NCBI GenBank assembly: GCA_037447655.1
Contig: JBBHKE010003555.1
Location: 221,944-285,943 of the forward strand
Source: Zygnema cylindricum
Lineage: Eukaryota > Streptophyta > Zygnematophyceae > Zygnematales > Zygnemataceae
Direction of reading: 5' to 3'
DNA length: 64,000 bases
Shown: one piece after another, positions 21,569-33,043 of the stretch
Numbering within the stretch: position 1 is the stretch's first letter
Layout of the letters: each line of letters begins with the position of its first letter
Translations under genes and position numbers: made by a program
Notes under the pieces: model-generated
Database searches by the model: none
Seen by the model: only the letters and a program-made list of their open reading frames with translations
Told to the model about the DNA's origin: nothing

Positions 21569-22620
21569 TGTAGAAATTGATGGTTCTTTTAGTATTTTCT
21601 AGGTCTAAAATAAAGTGCAGAAAAAGAAGCCGAGGCAGTCTGACTCCAACTTCGCTCTCCAACTCTCACACTTGTTGCAGTCACTGAGAAGTTAGAGAGG
21701 AAGCTAGTGTCATGGCTGCCTATGCTATCCAGAGATTTAGGGGGTAGTAAAGTAGTTAATTTACTAAAAGGAAGTTGTCGCCTAAAGGATTTGATCTTGG
21801 TCCCTCCAGATAGGAAATGCCGCCGGTAGCCAGTAACCTCATCCATATTTTCTAGGATTAGACGTAAATGATATAAAGTGTATTACGTATATGAACGTTA
21901 ACATGTAGGCTAATTCATTTAACAACAACTATATACGAGATACATAGTGTCAGTTATAAAAGTACGGATTACGAGTACGAAAAATAAATAAGTACCGCGC
22001 ATTTGTTTCGATAGCGAAACAAATACATCGCAACTATTTATGATGGCTACGATTGAAATCGGCATTCAAACCGACGGCCGGAAAGCATGCTGAGATCGCG
22101 GAAGAAGATTTCGGCGGTTAATGGTCGCCGCCACATCGGATGACACGTGGTACCACGACATTGGATTTCAGCATCTCCAAGGATTACGGAAACGAATCCA
22201 AAAAAAAACATATGTCGACATTTTTGTCATGTCGTACAATGTTCGTACATAAAGAACACCGACAGCTGTACCTTTCTGTACGGTACAACAATATGATTGG
22301 TGCCGTACGTCAGTAGATAGAGTTTTAGAGAGAGATAGGACTTAGAAAAAAATTTGTAGATAGGACCCTCTCTCCCAGAGAGCTTCTATACAAAAGGTCA
22401 AACTTTGACCCTCCATAACTTACTGCTCAAGGGAGCAAAATCAGAGATTCTTTTTGCTATAGAATCAAAGGAGTCTTGCCTTTACAGGGGTGAAGGTGGT
22501 CAAAGTTTTTGTTTGCCACAGTGGCGGTTATTCGTGATAAAAGACAAAGGGGTTAGGGTTATCCTAGAGGCTTCGTGTGAGCGACTTACTCTGAGGTCCT
22601 ATGGAGGTCTCAGAGTTGCA
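21569..22620 (+). mobile_element. 5' LTR of element E
   Basis: TGTAGAAATTG...CTCAGAGTTGCA, 1052 bp. Landmarks are the GTAC cluster (about 22230-22310), TGACACGTGGTACC G-box (near 22143), an AT-rich TATACAAAAG box (near 22387), then the hairpins TGCTCAAGGGAGCA and following. An ATG in the last 20 bases is in frame with gag through the PBS. Confidence 0.85.
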
Positions 22621-23790
22621 GCTTAGGGGCCCACCATCTAGGGTGCCCATATTCAATGGAGCTGGCTTCATATATTGGGAAAGTATGATGACAGGAGCTC
22701 TATGTGAGAAACGGTTTTGGGGAATAGTGAGTGGACGGGTGAAGCGCCCATCTAATCTTAGGATACCTCCATGGTTTACAAGAGGCAGATTCACTAAAGA
22801 TGCAGATCCATCTTCAACGGAGGAGACAAAAGAAGGAGAGGTGGTGGACAAAGGAAAGGAGAAGGAGATGACCACACCAATAGCAACTGGTTCGGCATTC
22901 ATGTCACCTATTGCGAGGAACGAGGAGAATGATACTGATACTTGGGACTTCAACAATATAGCGGCAAAACACTTCATCCTCCGCCATCTTACTCAAGGAC
23001 TTGCATGTCTTCATTCGCAGGTAGAAAGGGCATCCGATCTTTGGATGGCTCTCATAGAGATGTACCGAAGTGGTACGATTCAGCAACAACAGTTGGCTGA
23101 TCAGAAAGTTAAGGAGTATGTATACAAAGGGGGGAAGATGTTGGATTTTTGCAATGTGTTTGCTACACTTTTCATGGAGTTAGAGAGTGCTAGAAAAGAT
23201 TTTAGTGAAAAAGAAAAGGTTAACTATCTATTGATGAAGCTACCAGATGAGTTTGAGAACATAGTCAACCGTGTGCAAGACTTGCCGGCCTCAAGGTGGA
23301 TTTGGAACTTAGTGGTAGGAATGATTCTCGTTCGAGATAATACAATTCAGATCCGAAGGGGAGGAAAGAGTGGGCAAGCCTTGGCAGTTGGGACCGACTA
23401 GAGGAACAAGGATTCCGGAAGACCGGTCGGAAATTACGGAGGGGGGGAGCAGAAAAATCAGACCGACGAGTTAAAACCAAGGGCTCCCAAGGGTTTATGT
23501 AATTTTTGTAAGAAACCAGAGCACTATATGGCGGAGTGCACTAAGCTAACCGAGCTTCGGTTAAATAAGGGACAGACCATTGGAACCCCGAGAGGAAAGA
23601 AAAAGGCCCTTGTGACACAAGTACATGAGGTGGAATCTGAAGACAAGGACAATGAGCTCCTATTGGATGAGGAGTTGGAAGCGACAAACAAGGTAGAAAT
23701 TCCACCAAAGCAGAAATGTGCTTTCGGTGGATTGAAAGGTGAAGCAGGCTGGATGGTTGATTTAGGTGCCTCCATGCACATGTGTAAGGA
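22601..23790 (+). pseudogene. Copia gag and protease start, element E
   Basis: One frame reads from an ATG in the LTR end through GPPSRVPIFNGAGFIYWE, the capsid segment (KHFILRHLTQGLACLH, GTIQQQQLADQK, LLMKLPDEFENIVNRV), the zinc knuckle CNFCKKPEHYMAEC and an acidic linker, to the protease site MVDLGASMHMC. The active site is altered (DLG in place of DSG). There is a TAG at 23399 between capsid and knuckle, and an insertion near 23790 shifts the frame. The likely original start is this ATG or the Met of MMTGALCEK. Confidence 0.85.
22622..22635 (+). promoter_or_regulatory. Primer-binding site of element E, degraded
   Basis: CTTAGGGGCCCACC differs at two positions from the GTTATGGGCCCACC seen in elements B and I. 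It lies one base after the LTR end. Confidence 0.6.
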
Positions 23791-25400
23791 TAAATATAAG
23801 ATATGCACATGTGTTCACTAATATAAGAAAGATTCTCACCGTACAGATAGAGTACGGGGATGGGAGGATAATCACTACTACTCTTGTAGGATCGGTAGAT
23901 CTGAAAGTATTGGTAGAAGGAAAGACATCCATAGTTACATTCTCCGATGTATTGTTTATTTCGGAGCTGAACAAAAACCTCATCTCTACGTGTGTATTAG
24001 ATGATAAGGGTTTTGATACTAGCACTAGGAAAGGAGTCTTTACTGGTAGTTTTGAGGAGGAGGTTTATTTCACCGCTGAAAAAGGTAGCGAAGAGATGTT
24101 TAGGCTGATTATAAGCAATGAAAAGAATAAACTTTATTATGATGGTGTTCATGATATAATGATGTGGCATAAGAGGCTTGGGCATGTGAATCTAGATAAG
24201 CTAAGAGAGATGAAAAAGATGGGAGTGGTGGAAGGAATTCAGTTCAGTGAGAGTGAGAATCTAAGTGATTGTAGTGGATGTGCTCAAGGTAAAGCACACA
24301 GATTGCCCTTTCCCAAAACAGCCACCTATAGGGGAGAAAAAATTCTAGATCTAGTACACACAGATATTTGGGGACCGGCCAAAGTGCCCTCACCGGGGGG
24401 GAAGAGATTTATGATGACTATCACTGATGATTGGTCTCGGTATTCCAGGGTGTATTTTTTGAAAAACAAGTCAAAAGCTCAAGATTGTTTTAGACAATAT
24501 AAAGCATGGAGGGAAAAACTCCATGAAACTCCAATCAAGAGAGTAAGGAGTGACAATGGTGGAGAGTATACTTCTAACCAGTTTGAGGATTTTCTAAGGG
24601 AAGATGGAGTTCAACACCAAAAGACAGCTCGAGAAAACCCGGAACAGAATGGGGTAGCTGAACGATTAAATAGGACACTGAGTGATAGTGCTAGAAGTAC
24701 GTTGTTCGATAAGAAGATAGGAAAAAGGTTTTGGGCAGAAGTAATGAACGGCGCTAATTACCTCAAAAATAAAGTTTTTACCTCAGCTATAAAAGATCAA
24801 ACACCTTATGAGAAATGGACCGGTCGAAAACCAGACATATCTCACTCAAAGGTTTTTGGTAGTCAAATATTCAATTTAGATACATATCGGTCTAATTGGA
24901 AGCTAGATCCTAAAGGAAAATCGAATACTTATTAGGATATTATGAGGATGTTAAAGGATATAGAGTTTACGATCTAAAAAGAGAAGATATAATCTTAGTA
25001 AAACATCTAGTAGTTATGGATGAAGGAAAGTCTGTGGATCCTTTCAAGTATACAAAGTCAAAAAAATCAGATTTGAGTCAGAAAATTCCGATGACTTTGA
25101 GCTTCCTAACTATCCAAGTTTTAGAGAAGATGACATTCTTGTTGGTACAAATCAGACCGAAAAGGACTCGGCTGCGAAAACTCCAGTGACAACACTACCC
25201 GAAGGGAAAGACGTGATGGAAATTGCTTCGGAATCAAAGGATAGGGGAGAAGCCGAGATTGTTTGAAAGAACCCACGAGAACCATCTATTCCAGCCACAG
25301 AGTTTCAGGGGGGAAGGAGAAGTAGCAAAAGATTAGAAGAAAAACAGGTTAATAACAAGGTTACAAGACTACCTCATCAAGATGAACCTCAAACTCAGGG
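23766..25400 (+). pseudogene. Copia protease end and integrase, element E
   Basis: ORF 23766-24935 contains the remaining protease (IEYGDGRIITT, FSDVLFI), the integrase zinc domain (WHKRLGHVN...CSGCAQGKAHR), and the catalytic triad region with HTDIWGP, SDNGGEYTSNQF and NPEQNGVAERLN; the D, D and E residues are all present. A frameshift at 24935 separates the C-terminal module (GYRVYDLKREDIILVKHLV), and further stops follow before RT. Confidence 0.85.
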
Positions 25401-25407
25401 AGAGGCG

Positions 25408-26967
25408 ATGACTTGTCCAGAAAGGAACCGGTGGAAGACAGCCATCAATGAGGAGATGGCCTCAATTATGGCAGCCGATACTTGGGAGCTGGTGGATTGT
25501 CCACCTAACCGAAAACCAATCGGTTGTAAGTGGGTCTTCAAATTAAAAATGAACCCAAATAACACCATTGACCGTTACAAAGCCCGATTAGTGGCAAAAG
25601 GATTTACACAGATAGAAGGAATCAACTATGAGAAAACCTTTGCCCTGGTTGTCAGATTTCCCTCCGTCCGCATAATTCTCAGTCTGGCAGCAGCGGAAGA
25701 CATCGAAGTGCACCACATGGACATCAAGACAACCTTTTTGCATGGAGAATTGGAAAAGGAGATCTTCATGCGACAACCCGAAGGATTTGTGGAGGAAGGA
25801 GAAGAGAGTAAGGTATGCCGGCTGATTAAATCTCTTTATGGTGTAAAACAAGTGCCTCAACAGTGGAATAAGAATCTTGATGAGTTTCTTACCAGTCTTG
25901 GATATATCAGGATCAGCTCAGATCACTCAATCGATGTTTTTGAAGATGAGGAAGGTGTTATATTTATTGCAATTTATGTTAGTGATTTGCTTGTTTTAAG
26001 TAAATCAATGGAAAAAATTATTAAACTGAAAACCGATCTTAAGGGGAGATTTGAAATGAAAGATATGGGGGAGGCAAGATATATTTTGGGAATTCAAGTA
26101 GAAAGAGACCGAGAAAGAAAGATTATAAGATTGATTCAAAAGGAAAAAATAGGGAACATGTTGGAAAAATTTCAGATGGATAAAGCTAATAGTTGTAAAA
26201 CTCCAATAGAGTTAAAGAAGGGAAGTGAGGGGAGTGAGGATGAACGAGTCATAGTCTTAGACGAGGAATTAAGTCCTGAAGAACAAAAGTTCATGTAGAT
26301 TATTCCTTACAGGCAATTAGTGGGAAGCCTAACCTATTTCATGAATTGTACCCGGCCGGATTTAGCTGCAGCTTTAAGAGTGTTGACTAGAAGTCTAAAT
26401 GCTCCCACTAAAAACGATAGGGACGCAGCTAAGAGAGTCTTTAGATATTTGATAGGAACTAGGGATCTATGTTTGCATTTGGGTGGGGAAAATATTGACA
26501 TCCCTACTTGGAGTGATGCCAGTTATGGTGATGCTCCGATGAGATGTAATTCTGGATGTGTATTATATGTGGGTGATGGGGCTTGCTGTTGGAGTAGTAA
26601 ACAGCAAAAGGTTATTGCTCAGTCCACCATGGAGGGTGAGTATATGGCCTCTTGCTCTAGTGTAAAAGAATTGATGTGGGTCAAGTCTTTGCTTGGTGAG
26701 CTTGGTTACCTTAAGAGTGGTGTTCAGATTTTTTTTTATGATTATCAGCCAGCAATTGCTATTTCTGCCAATCATAAATATCATTTTAAAGCCAAACACA
26801 TGGCCATTAGGCTCAGCTTTGTTAGAGAGAAAGTAGAAAACAAAATTATCAGTATAGAGTACCGACCAGATAGCGATATGGTAGCAGATATGATGACCAA
26901 ACCTGTACCTTCCCCTAAGCTAATTTTATGCTGGGAGAAGTGTGGTCTGAAATTAAAGAGTGACTAG
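25408..26967 (+). pseudogene. Copia reverse transcriptase and RNase H, element E
   Basis: RT motifs appear in order: [53 protein letters not shown]. The catalytic motif is YVSD in place of YVDD (near 25976), so one catalytic Asp is lost. A TAG at 26296 interrupts the frame before IIPYRQLVGSLTYFMNCTRPD. RNase H follows with WSDASYGDAP, QSTMEGEYMA, and ends PSPKLILCWEKCGLKLKSD just before the polypurine tract. Confidence 0.85.
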
Positions 26968-26968
26968 A

Positions 26969-26980
26969 AAATAAGGGGAG
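26969..26980 (+). promoter_or_regulatory. Polypurine tract of element E
   Basis: AAATAAGGGGAG sits directly before the 3' LTR start TGTAGAAA, where plus-strand DNA synthesis begins. The same tract occurs in H (34326-34338) and N (about 60722-60734). Confidence 0.8.
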
Positions 26981-28048
26981 TGTAGAAATTTATATTTCTT
27001 TTAGTATTTTCTAGATCTAAAATATAATGTAGAAAATAAGCCGAGGCAATCTGCCTCTAACTCCTCTCTTCAACTCCCACATTTGTTGTAGTCACTGAAA
27101 GTTGGAGAGGAAGCTATAGCCATGGCTACCTAGGCTATCAAGAAGTTTACGGGAAATAAATTTGTTGATTTACATATTAGTAGTTTCTCTACTGAAAGGA
27201 AAGGTGTCACATCTAAGATTTGATCTTGGTACCTGCCGTCCGATAAATCCGCCGGCAGCCGGTAGACTTATCCATTAAATCTACAACTATAGTTACATAC
27301 TATAGGGTTTGTTAGTTATTTAAATAGTGCCACGTAGGATAATTCATTTAACGACAACTGTTTACAGGATACATAGATTCAGTTATGTAAAAGTACGGAT
27401 TACGATTTGGATAAGAAATGAGTACCGCGCATTTGATTCTTTAAACAAAACAAATACCGCGCAAGTATTTATGACGGCTACGATTGAAATCTACATTCAA
27501 TCGGACGGCCGAGAAGAATGCCGAGATCGTGGAAGAGAATCTTAGCAGTTTGTGGCCATCGCCACATTGGATGACACGTGGCACAACTACATTGGATCGC
27601 GGGATCTCCGCGGATTACAGAACAGAATCCGGATATGACATGTGTCGACATTTAGGCCATGTCGTACAATATTCGTACAGAAAGTACACCGGCAGTTGTA
27701 CTTTTGTGTACGGTAGTGTAATATGATTGGTGCCGTACATCAGTAGATAGAGTTTTAGAGAGAGATAGGACTTAGAAAAAAATGGTAAATAGGACCCTCT
27801 CTCCTAGAGAGCTTTTGTACAAAAGGTCAACATTGACCCTCCATAATTTATTGCTCAGAGGAGCAAATTCATAGATTCTTTTTGCTATCGACTCAAGGGA
27901 GTCTTGCTTTCACAGGGGTTAAGGCGATCTGAGATTTTGTTTGCCAGAGTGGCATTTATTCTTGCCGAAACACAAAGGGGTCAAGGTTATCCTAGAGGCT
28001 TCGTGTGAGCTGCCTACTCTGAGGATCTATGGAGGTCTCAGAGTTACA
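26981..28048 (+). mobile_element. 3' LTR of element E
   Basis: TGTAGAAATTTATATTTC...CAGAGTTACA, 1068 bp. Includes GCCATGGCTACCTAGGC, the antisense tRNA-like block (27190-27290), TGACACGTGGCACAAC G-box, six GTAC sites at 27660-27745, CAAAAGGTC, and the three hairpins near 27853-27920. It abuts a truncated LTR of element F. Confidence 0.85.
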
Positions 28049-28558
28049 CCACTAAGGTGCTTTGGCTTCATTGTGAGCCGTTCGATCGACATCAACATTT
28101 AATTTTATTCGTTAAATTCAATGTTTCTTTTCATTTTGTGCGTACTGATTTCTATTAGTGCGTCCGTAGTTGTTTTATGTATTTTCCAAACCTAACTCGT
28201 TAAATGAGTTTTTTTACGTGTACATGTTTGAATACTTATGGTAGTTTATATATCTTAGCACAAGTCCTATACTATAAGATAAAACTAACGGCTACCGGCT
28301 ACTTTGGCGAAAGGTAGGTACTAGGATCAAATCTTGGTTTCGGCAACCCTTTTGGTAAGTCTCGTCTGATTTGCTCCTTGTCTTCTTGAGAAACTTAGGT
28401 AGCCATGACTCTTACTCCCTCTCCAGTCTCCAGTGATTGCGACAAGTGTGGGGACTTGAGAGTGGAGTAACATGCATTTTGCCAGTGCTTCTTTACTGTA
28501 ATTATTTTACATTATTAAAATTTACAAAATATCCAACAAAAAACCATTAATATCTACA
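28049..28558 (-). mobile_element. Truncated 3' LTR of element F
   Basis: Minus-oriented LTR with tRNA-like block (28280-28345), GTAGCCATGACT and CAGTGATTGCGACAAG, ending ATCTACA at 28558 beside the reverse-complement polypurine tract. The part carrying hairpins and GTAC cluster is missing. It is fused to the end of the LTR of element E. Confidence 0.75.
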
Positions 28559-28573
28559 CTCGCGTTATTTTCT

Positions 28574-30166
28574 ATTCGCCTTTTAATTTAATAACACACT
28601 TTTCCTTAAAAAAAATTAATTTAGGAGAAGGTACAGGTTTGGTCATCATATCCGCTTCCATCTCACTATCTTGTTTGTACTCTAAACTTGTTATTTTGCT
28701 CTCTACTTTTTCTTTAACAAAACTCAATTTAAAATCTATGTGTTTGGCTTTGAAGTGGTGTTTAGGATTAGCAGCAATGGCAATAGCTGCCTGATTATCA
28801 CAAAAGATTTTCTACACACCACTTTTAGGATGACTAAGCTCACCAAGCAAAGACTTCACCCTCATCAAGTCTTTTGCAGTAGAAAAAGAGGCCATATACT
28901 CAGCCTCTATGGTGGACTGAGCAATAACCTTTTGTTGTTTGCTGCTCCAACAGCTAGCCATATCACCCACATACTCAGCCTCTATGGTTGACTGAGCAAT
29001 AGCCTTTTGTTGTTTGCTGCTCCAGCAGCAAGCCATATCACCCACATACAAAACATATCTAGAAGTACATCTCCTCACAAGAGCATCCCCATAATTGACA
29101 TCACTCCAAGTGGTGATGTTAGTATTGTCCTCATCCAAATATAACCATAGTTCTGTAGTCTCAATAAGATATCTAAGAAATCTCTTAGCTGCCTCCCAAT
29201 CCATTTTAGTGAGCGCATTCAAACTTTTACTCCATACTCTACAGCAACAGCCAAAATCCGGTCGGGTACATTTCATAAATAGATTAGGCCGCCCACTATT
29301 TGTTTGTAAGGAATAGTTTGCATAAACTTCTCCTCTTCAGGGCCTAATTTATCATTCAAAATTATAACTTCTTCTTTTACGCTCCCCTCACTTCCATTCT
29401 TCAACTCCATTGGAGTTATACAACTATTAGCGTTGTCCATCTGAAATTTTTCCAACATGTTCCCAATGGCCTCTTTCTGAGTTAGTCTAATTATTCTTCT
29501 ATCTTTGTCTCTTTCTACTTGAATTCCCAAAATATATCTTACTCCCCCCATATCTTTTATCTCAAATCTCCCTTTTAGATCTATTTCATGTTTATTAATT
29601 TTTTCCATAGACTTACTCAACACAAGCAAATCATCAACATAAATTGCAATAAAAATGATTCCTTCATTATCTTCAAACAGATAAATTGAGTGATATGAGA
29701 TGATCCGAATGTATCTAACACTTGTAAAAAACCCATCGAGCTTCTTGTTCCATTGTCGGGGCGCACATGTTTCAAACCATACAGAGATTTTATCAATTCG
29801 CATGCTTTGCTCTCCTCCTCTTGCTCCACAAATCTTTCGGGTTGTCGTATAAAAATCTCCTCTTCCAGTACTCCATGCACAAAATCTGTCTTGATATCCA
29901 TATGGGGCACCTCCATGTCTTCCGGTGCCCTGAGAGTTAAAAAAATACGGTCGGAGAGAAACCCAACGACCAGGGGAAATTTTTCCTCGTAGTCGATTCA
30001 TTCTTTCTAGGTAAATCCTTTGGCCACTAACCGGGCATTGTGGTGTTATCAGGGTTCAGTTTTAGTTTGAATACCCACTTACACCCAATTGGCTTTTCGT
30101 CAGGTGGACAGTCCACCAACTCCGAAGTATCAGCCGCCATAATAGAGGCCATTTCCTCGTTGATGG
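28574..30166 (-). pseudogene. Copia reverse transcriptase and RNase H, element F
   Basis: On the minus strand the order is RT (from about 30166), then RNase H to 28574. The RT catalytic motif AIYVDDLLVLSKS is intact (near 29630). Frameshifts near 29920 and 29276 and several stops break it. RNase H (28812-29276) has an in-frame 25-residue tandem duplication of the CWSSKQQKxIAQSTIEAE segment, so the region around the catalytic Glu is present twice. It ends beside the polypurine tract at 28559-28570. Confidence 0.8.
28899..29048. repeat. 75-bp tandem duplication inside RNase H of F
   Basis: CAGCCTCTATGG recurs at 28901 and 28976, and the following bases through GCCATATCACCCACATAC repeat with few changes. 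The period is 75, so the reading frame is kept. Confidence 0.8.
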
Positions 30167-31896
30167 TTGTCTTCCACCGGTTTATCCCCGGACAGTTCAT
30201 TGCCTCCCTATAAGTTCAACGTTCATCTAGATGCGGCAGTTTGGTATTTTGTTGTTGACTTGTCTTTCTTGTATCCTTTTACTTCTTCTCCTTCCTCCCT
30301 CAAAATCTGCCGCTGGAATAGATGGCTCCCGTGGATTCTTTCTAATAATTTGAACTTCTCCCCTCTCCTTTGGTTCGGGTTCAATTTCCACCATGTCTTC
30401 CATCTCTGACTGGGATGTCATTTGAGGTTCCACTGTCGCTTCCTTCCACGTCTGATTTGAACTTGCAACAATATCATTTTCTTGGAAACTTAGATATTTA
30501 AGGAGCTCAAAGTCATCGAAATTTTCTTACTCACATCTGATTTTAACTTACTTTGTGTGCTTAAAGCGATCTACAGATTTCCCTTCATCCATAACTACTA
30601 GGTGTTTAACTAGAATTATATCTTCCCTTTTAAGATAATACACTCTATACTTTTTTATATCTTCATCCTATCCTAACAAGTTTCTTGGTTTTCCTTTAGG
30701 ATCTAACTTCCAATTTGACCGATCTTTATCTAGATTAAACACTTAACATTTAAGTGTGAAACATATAATATTCTGCCGGTCCATCTCTCATAGGGTGCTT
30801 GTCCTTTTACAACCGAATTAAGAACTCTATTTTTTAGATAATTGGCGCAATCTACTACCTTAGCCCAAAACCTTTTTCCTATATTCTTATGTGACAACAT
30901 ACTTCTGACACTATCACTTACTGTCTTATTCAACCTCTCGTCTACACCATTTTGTCTAGGATTTTCTGCACTTCTCATTTGATGTTGTACTGTGTCTTCT
31001 CTCATATAATTTTCAAAAAGGTTTAAAGTATACCCCCCCTATAATCACTTCTCTATCTCTCTCTTGATTTGGGTTATATGGAGTTTTTCACTCCATGCCT
31101 TGTATTTCTTAAAACACTTTGAAGCTTTTCTGATTATTTTTCATAATATATACTTTTGAATACCTAGACAATCATCACTGATACTCATCATAAACCTCTT
31201 ACCTCTGGGTGACGGTACTTTTGCCGGTCCCCATATATATCTATATATACCAGAACTATAACCTTTTCCCCTTTATAAGTGGGTATTTTTGGGAAGGGTA
31301 ATCTGTGTGCCTTACCTTGAGCACATCCACTATAGTCACTCAGATGCTCACTTTCTCCAAATTGAATCCCTTCCACTACTCCCATCTTTTTAATTTTTTT
31401 TAATGTATCTAAATGCACATATCTAAGCCTTTTATGCCACAAAATTATATCAATAACACCGGCATAATAAAGTTTTTTCTTTTCTTTGCTTAAAATAATC
31501 CTAAACATCTCTTGGCTACCCTTTTCAGCATTGAAATATTTTTTTTCGTCAAAACTAGCAGTAAAGACTCATTTCCTAGTGATAGTTTTAAAACCCTTAT
31601 CATCTAACACAAAGGTTGAGATGAGATTTTTTGTTCAACTCAAAAATAAAGAATACATCAGAGAATGTAACTATGGATGTTTTTCCTTCCACTAATACTT
31701 TTAGATCTACCGATCCTAACAAAGTAGCAATGACTACCCTCCCATCCCCATACTCTATATCTACGGTGGGAATCTTTCTCATTTCAGTGAACATGTGTTT
31801 ATCCTTACACATATGTATAGAAGCAGTTGACTCCACAATAAAACCGGCTTCATGTGTCACTCCCGCGAAGGAACATTTCTGTTTCTATGGAATTTC
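30167..31896 (-). pseudogene. Copia protease and integrase, element F
   Basis: From 31896 leftward: protease with the active site degraded (VESTASIHMC where DSGASMHMC is usual), then FSDVFFI; the integrase zinc domain (LWHKRLRYVHLD...YSGCAQGKAHR, 31290-31470); a damaged core; NPRQNGVDERLN (30950); and the C-terminal region to 30167. Stops and frameshifts are frequent and the DNGGEY region is lost. Gag and the 5' LTR are missing because a G-type LTR begins at 31897. Confidence 0.8.
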
Positions 31897-32748
31897 TGTT
31901 GTTCTGTGACAACTGGATCAGCACCAACTGCCACTAAATCACAAGCCATCACAGAACCAAAGGGGAAGCACTCAAGATACCAACTTTGACCCAATGCGTA
32001 AAATAGTCAATATAGCCAAATGACCCCAAACTGCACCAGAGTACAGTTCACCGCGTGTGCTGACACCTCACAAATTTTTTCAAGCAAAACGCCCAATTAA
32101 ACTAAGAGACATAGCCCAAAGAATATCCTTTAGAATGCACAAAATGTGCCCTTTGAAACCTTGTACAAGGAAAACGTGAAAATCACTAAGTCCTAAAATT
32201 TATACAAATAAATTCTACTACTGTCTATCCTATCTAGCCAATCACAGAGTGTAAAGAATGTTGTGGTACTCTAATGTTAACTAACTAAGTACCTCATGTA
32301 CGTTAAGTTAGTTAACAATGAGTCTATTATTCTGAACAAACAAACAAACCCTAATTGTCTACGAACGTCTTCTACTAAATGTACACACTAATAAACAAAT
32401 ACGTGTGAAGACAAACTTCCGTTTCCACAAAGTTATCACCGTCATTGAAACTTAATACATGACAAGATCCGCCGCGTCATAGTGGTCAGCTCTCACATTC
32501 TGCTAAATCTTTGTCATTACGCTCTTGTCTATCAGACGGTATGTTATAATTAGATCATGCGCGCCATTTCGTAATCTTTTGTTATACTTAAGAGCCGTCC
32601 GATGTGTTCTCTTTAATTACGTACGTTCTAGAGAGTAAAAGTACACTAATTTTGATACACAGTTTGATACAACAATGAAAAATGTTCTTAAGTCTTATAG
32701 TTTTCCTATCACAAAATATAAATAGGACTTAAACTTTCAAAAACAACA
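31897..32748 (-). mobile_element. G-type LTR (second LTR family)
   Basis: The 852-bp segment begins TGTTGTTCTGTGACAAC and ends TTTCAAAAACAACA, so it has TGTTG...CAACA ends. The sequence directly right, CTCCTTTAAAG, is a reverse-complement polypurine tract (CTTTAAAGGAG). This identifies a minus-oriented 3' LTR. The left flank is element F protease. The body has no GTAC cluster or tRNA-like block, so it is not the main copia family. Confidence 0.65.
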
Positions 32749-33043
32749 CTCCTTTAAAGCTTTAGACTCTCTTAACCACTTAATCCATAAGCATCTTTGC
32801 ACAAATGTAACCAGACTACAACCACCTAAATACCTTGAGATTTCTATCATCGAGTTTTAGTTTGAATTTTTCCAATTTTTGCAGACTTGTGCTCAAATCT
32901 CCTATGACTCCTGCAATAACATGTCTTATGTAATTCATACAATTAATTAGAATCTAAAAATTGTGTCTTTATAGAGTCCTTACCTTAAATTTTGACTCCT
33001 ATAACTCTTGACTGTCTCTTACAATGGTGTCAAAATTTGTCTT
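32749..33043 (-). mobile_element. Short internal remnant of the G-type element
   Basis: 295 bp between the G-type polypurine tract and the start of copia fragment H. AT-rich, with no recognisable domain. It is cut sharply where ATACTTCTCAATCTGGC (copia RT) begins. Confidence 0.45.

Larger units (their letters stand above)
21569..28048 (+). mobile_element. Copia element E, LTR to LTR
   Basis: Two LTRs in direct orientation (21569-22620 and 26981-28048) enclose PBS, gag, PR, IN, RT, RNase H and a polypurine tract in copia order. The total is 6.5 kb. The LTRs have visibly diverged in their first 150 bases and flanks (GTACC left, CCACT right) do not match, so the copy is old or recombined. Coding lesions are listed in the sub-features. 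Confidence 0.85.

Noticed and set aside
22564-24025. Minus-strand frames of 61-137 codons over element E
   Set aside because: They are antisense to well supported copia gag and protease and carry no motif of their own.
21564-28053. Target duplication for element E
   Set aside because: GTACC on the left and CCACT on the right do not match.
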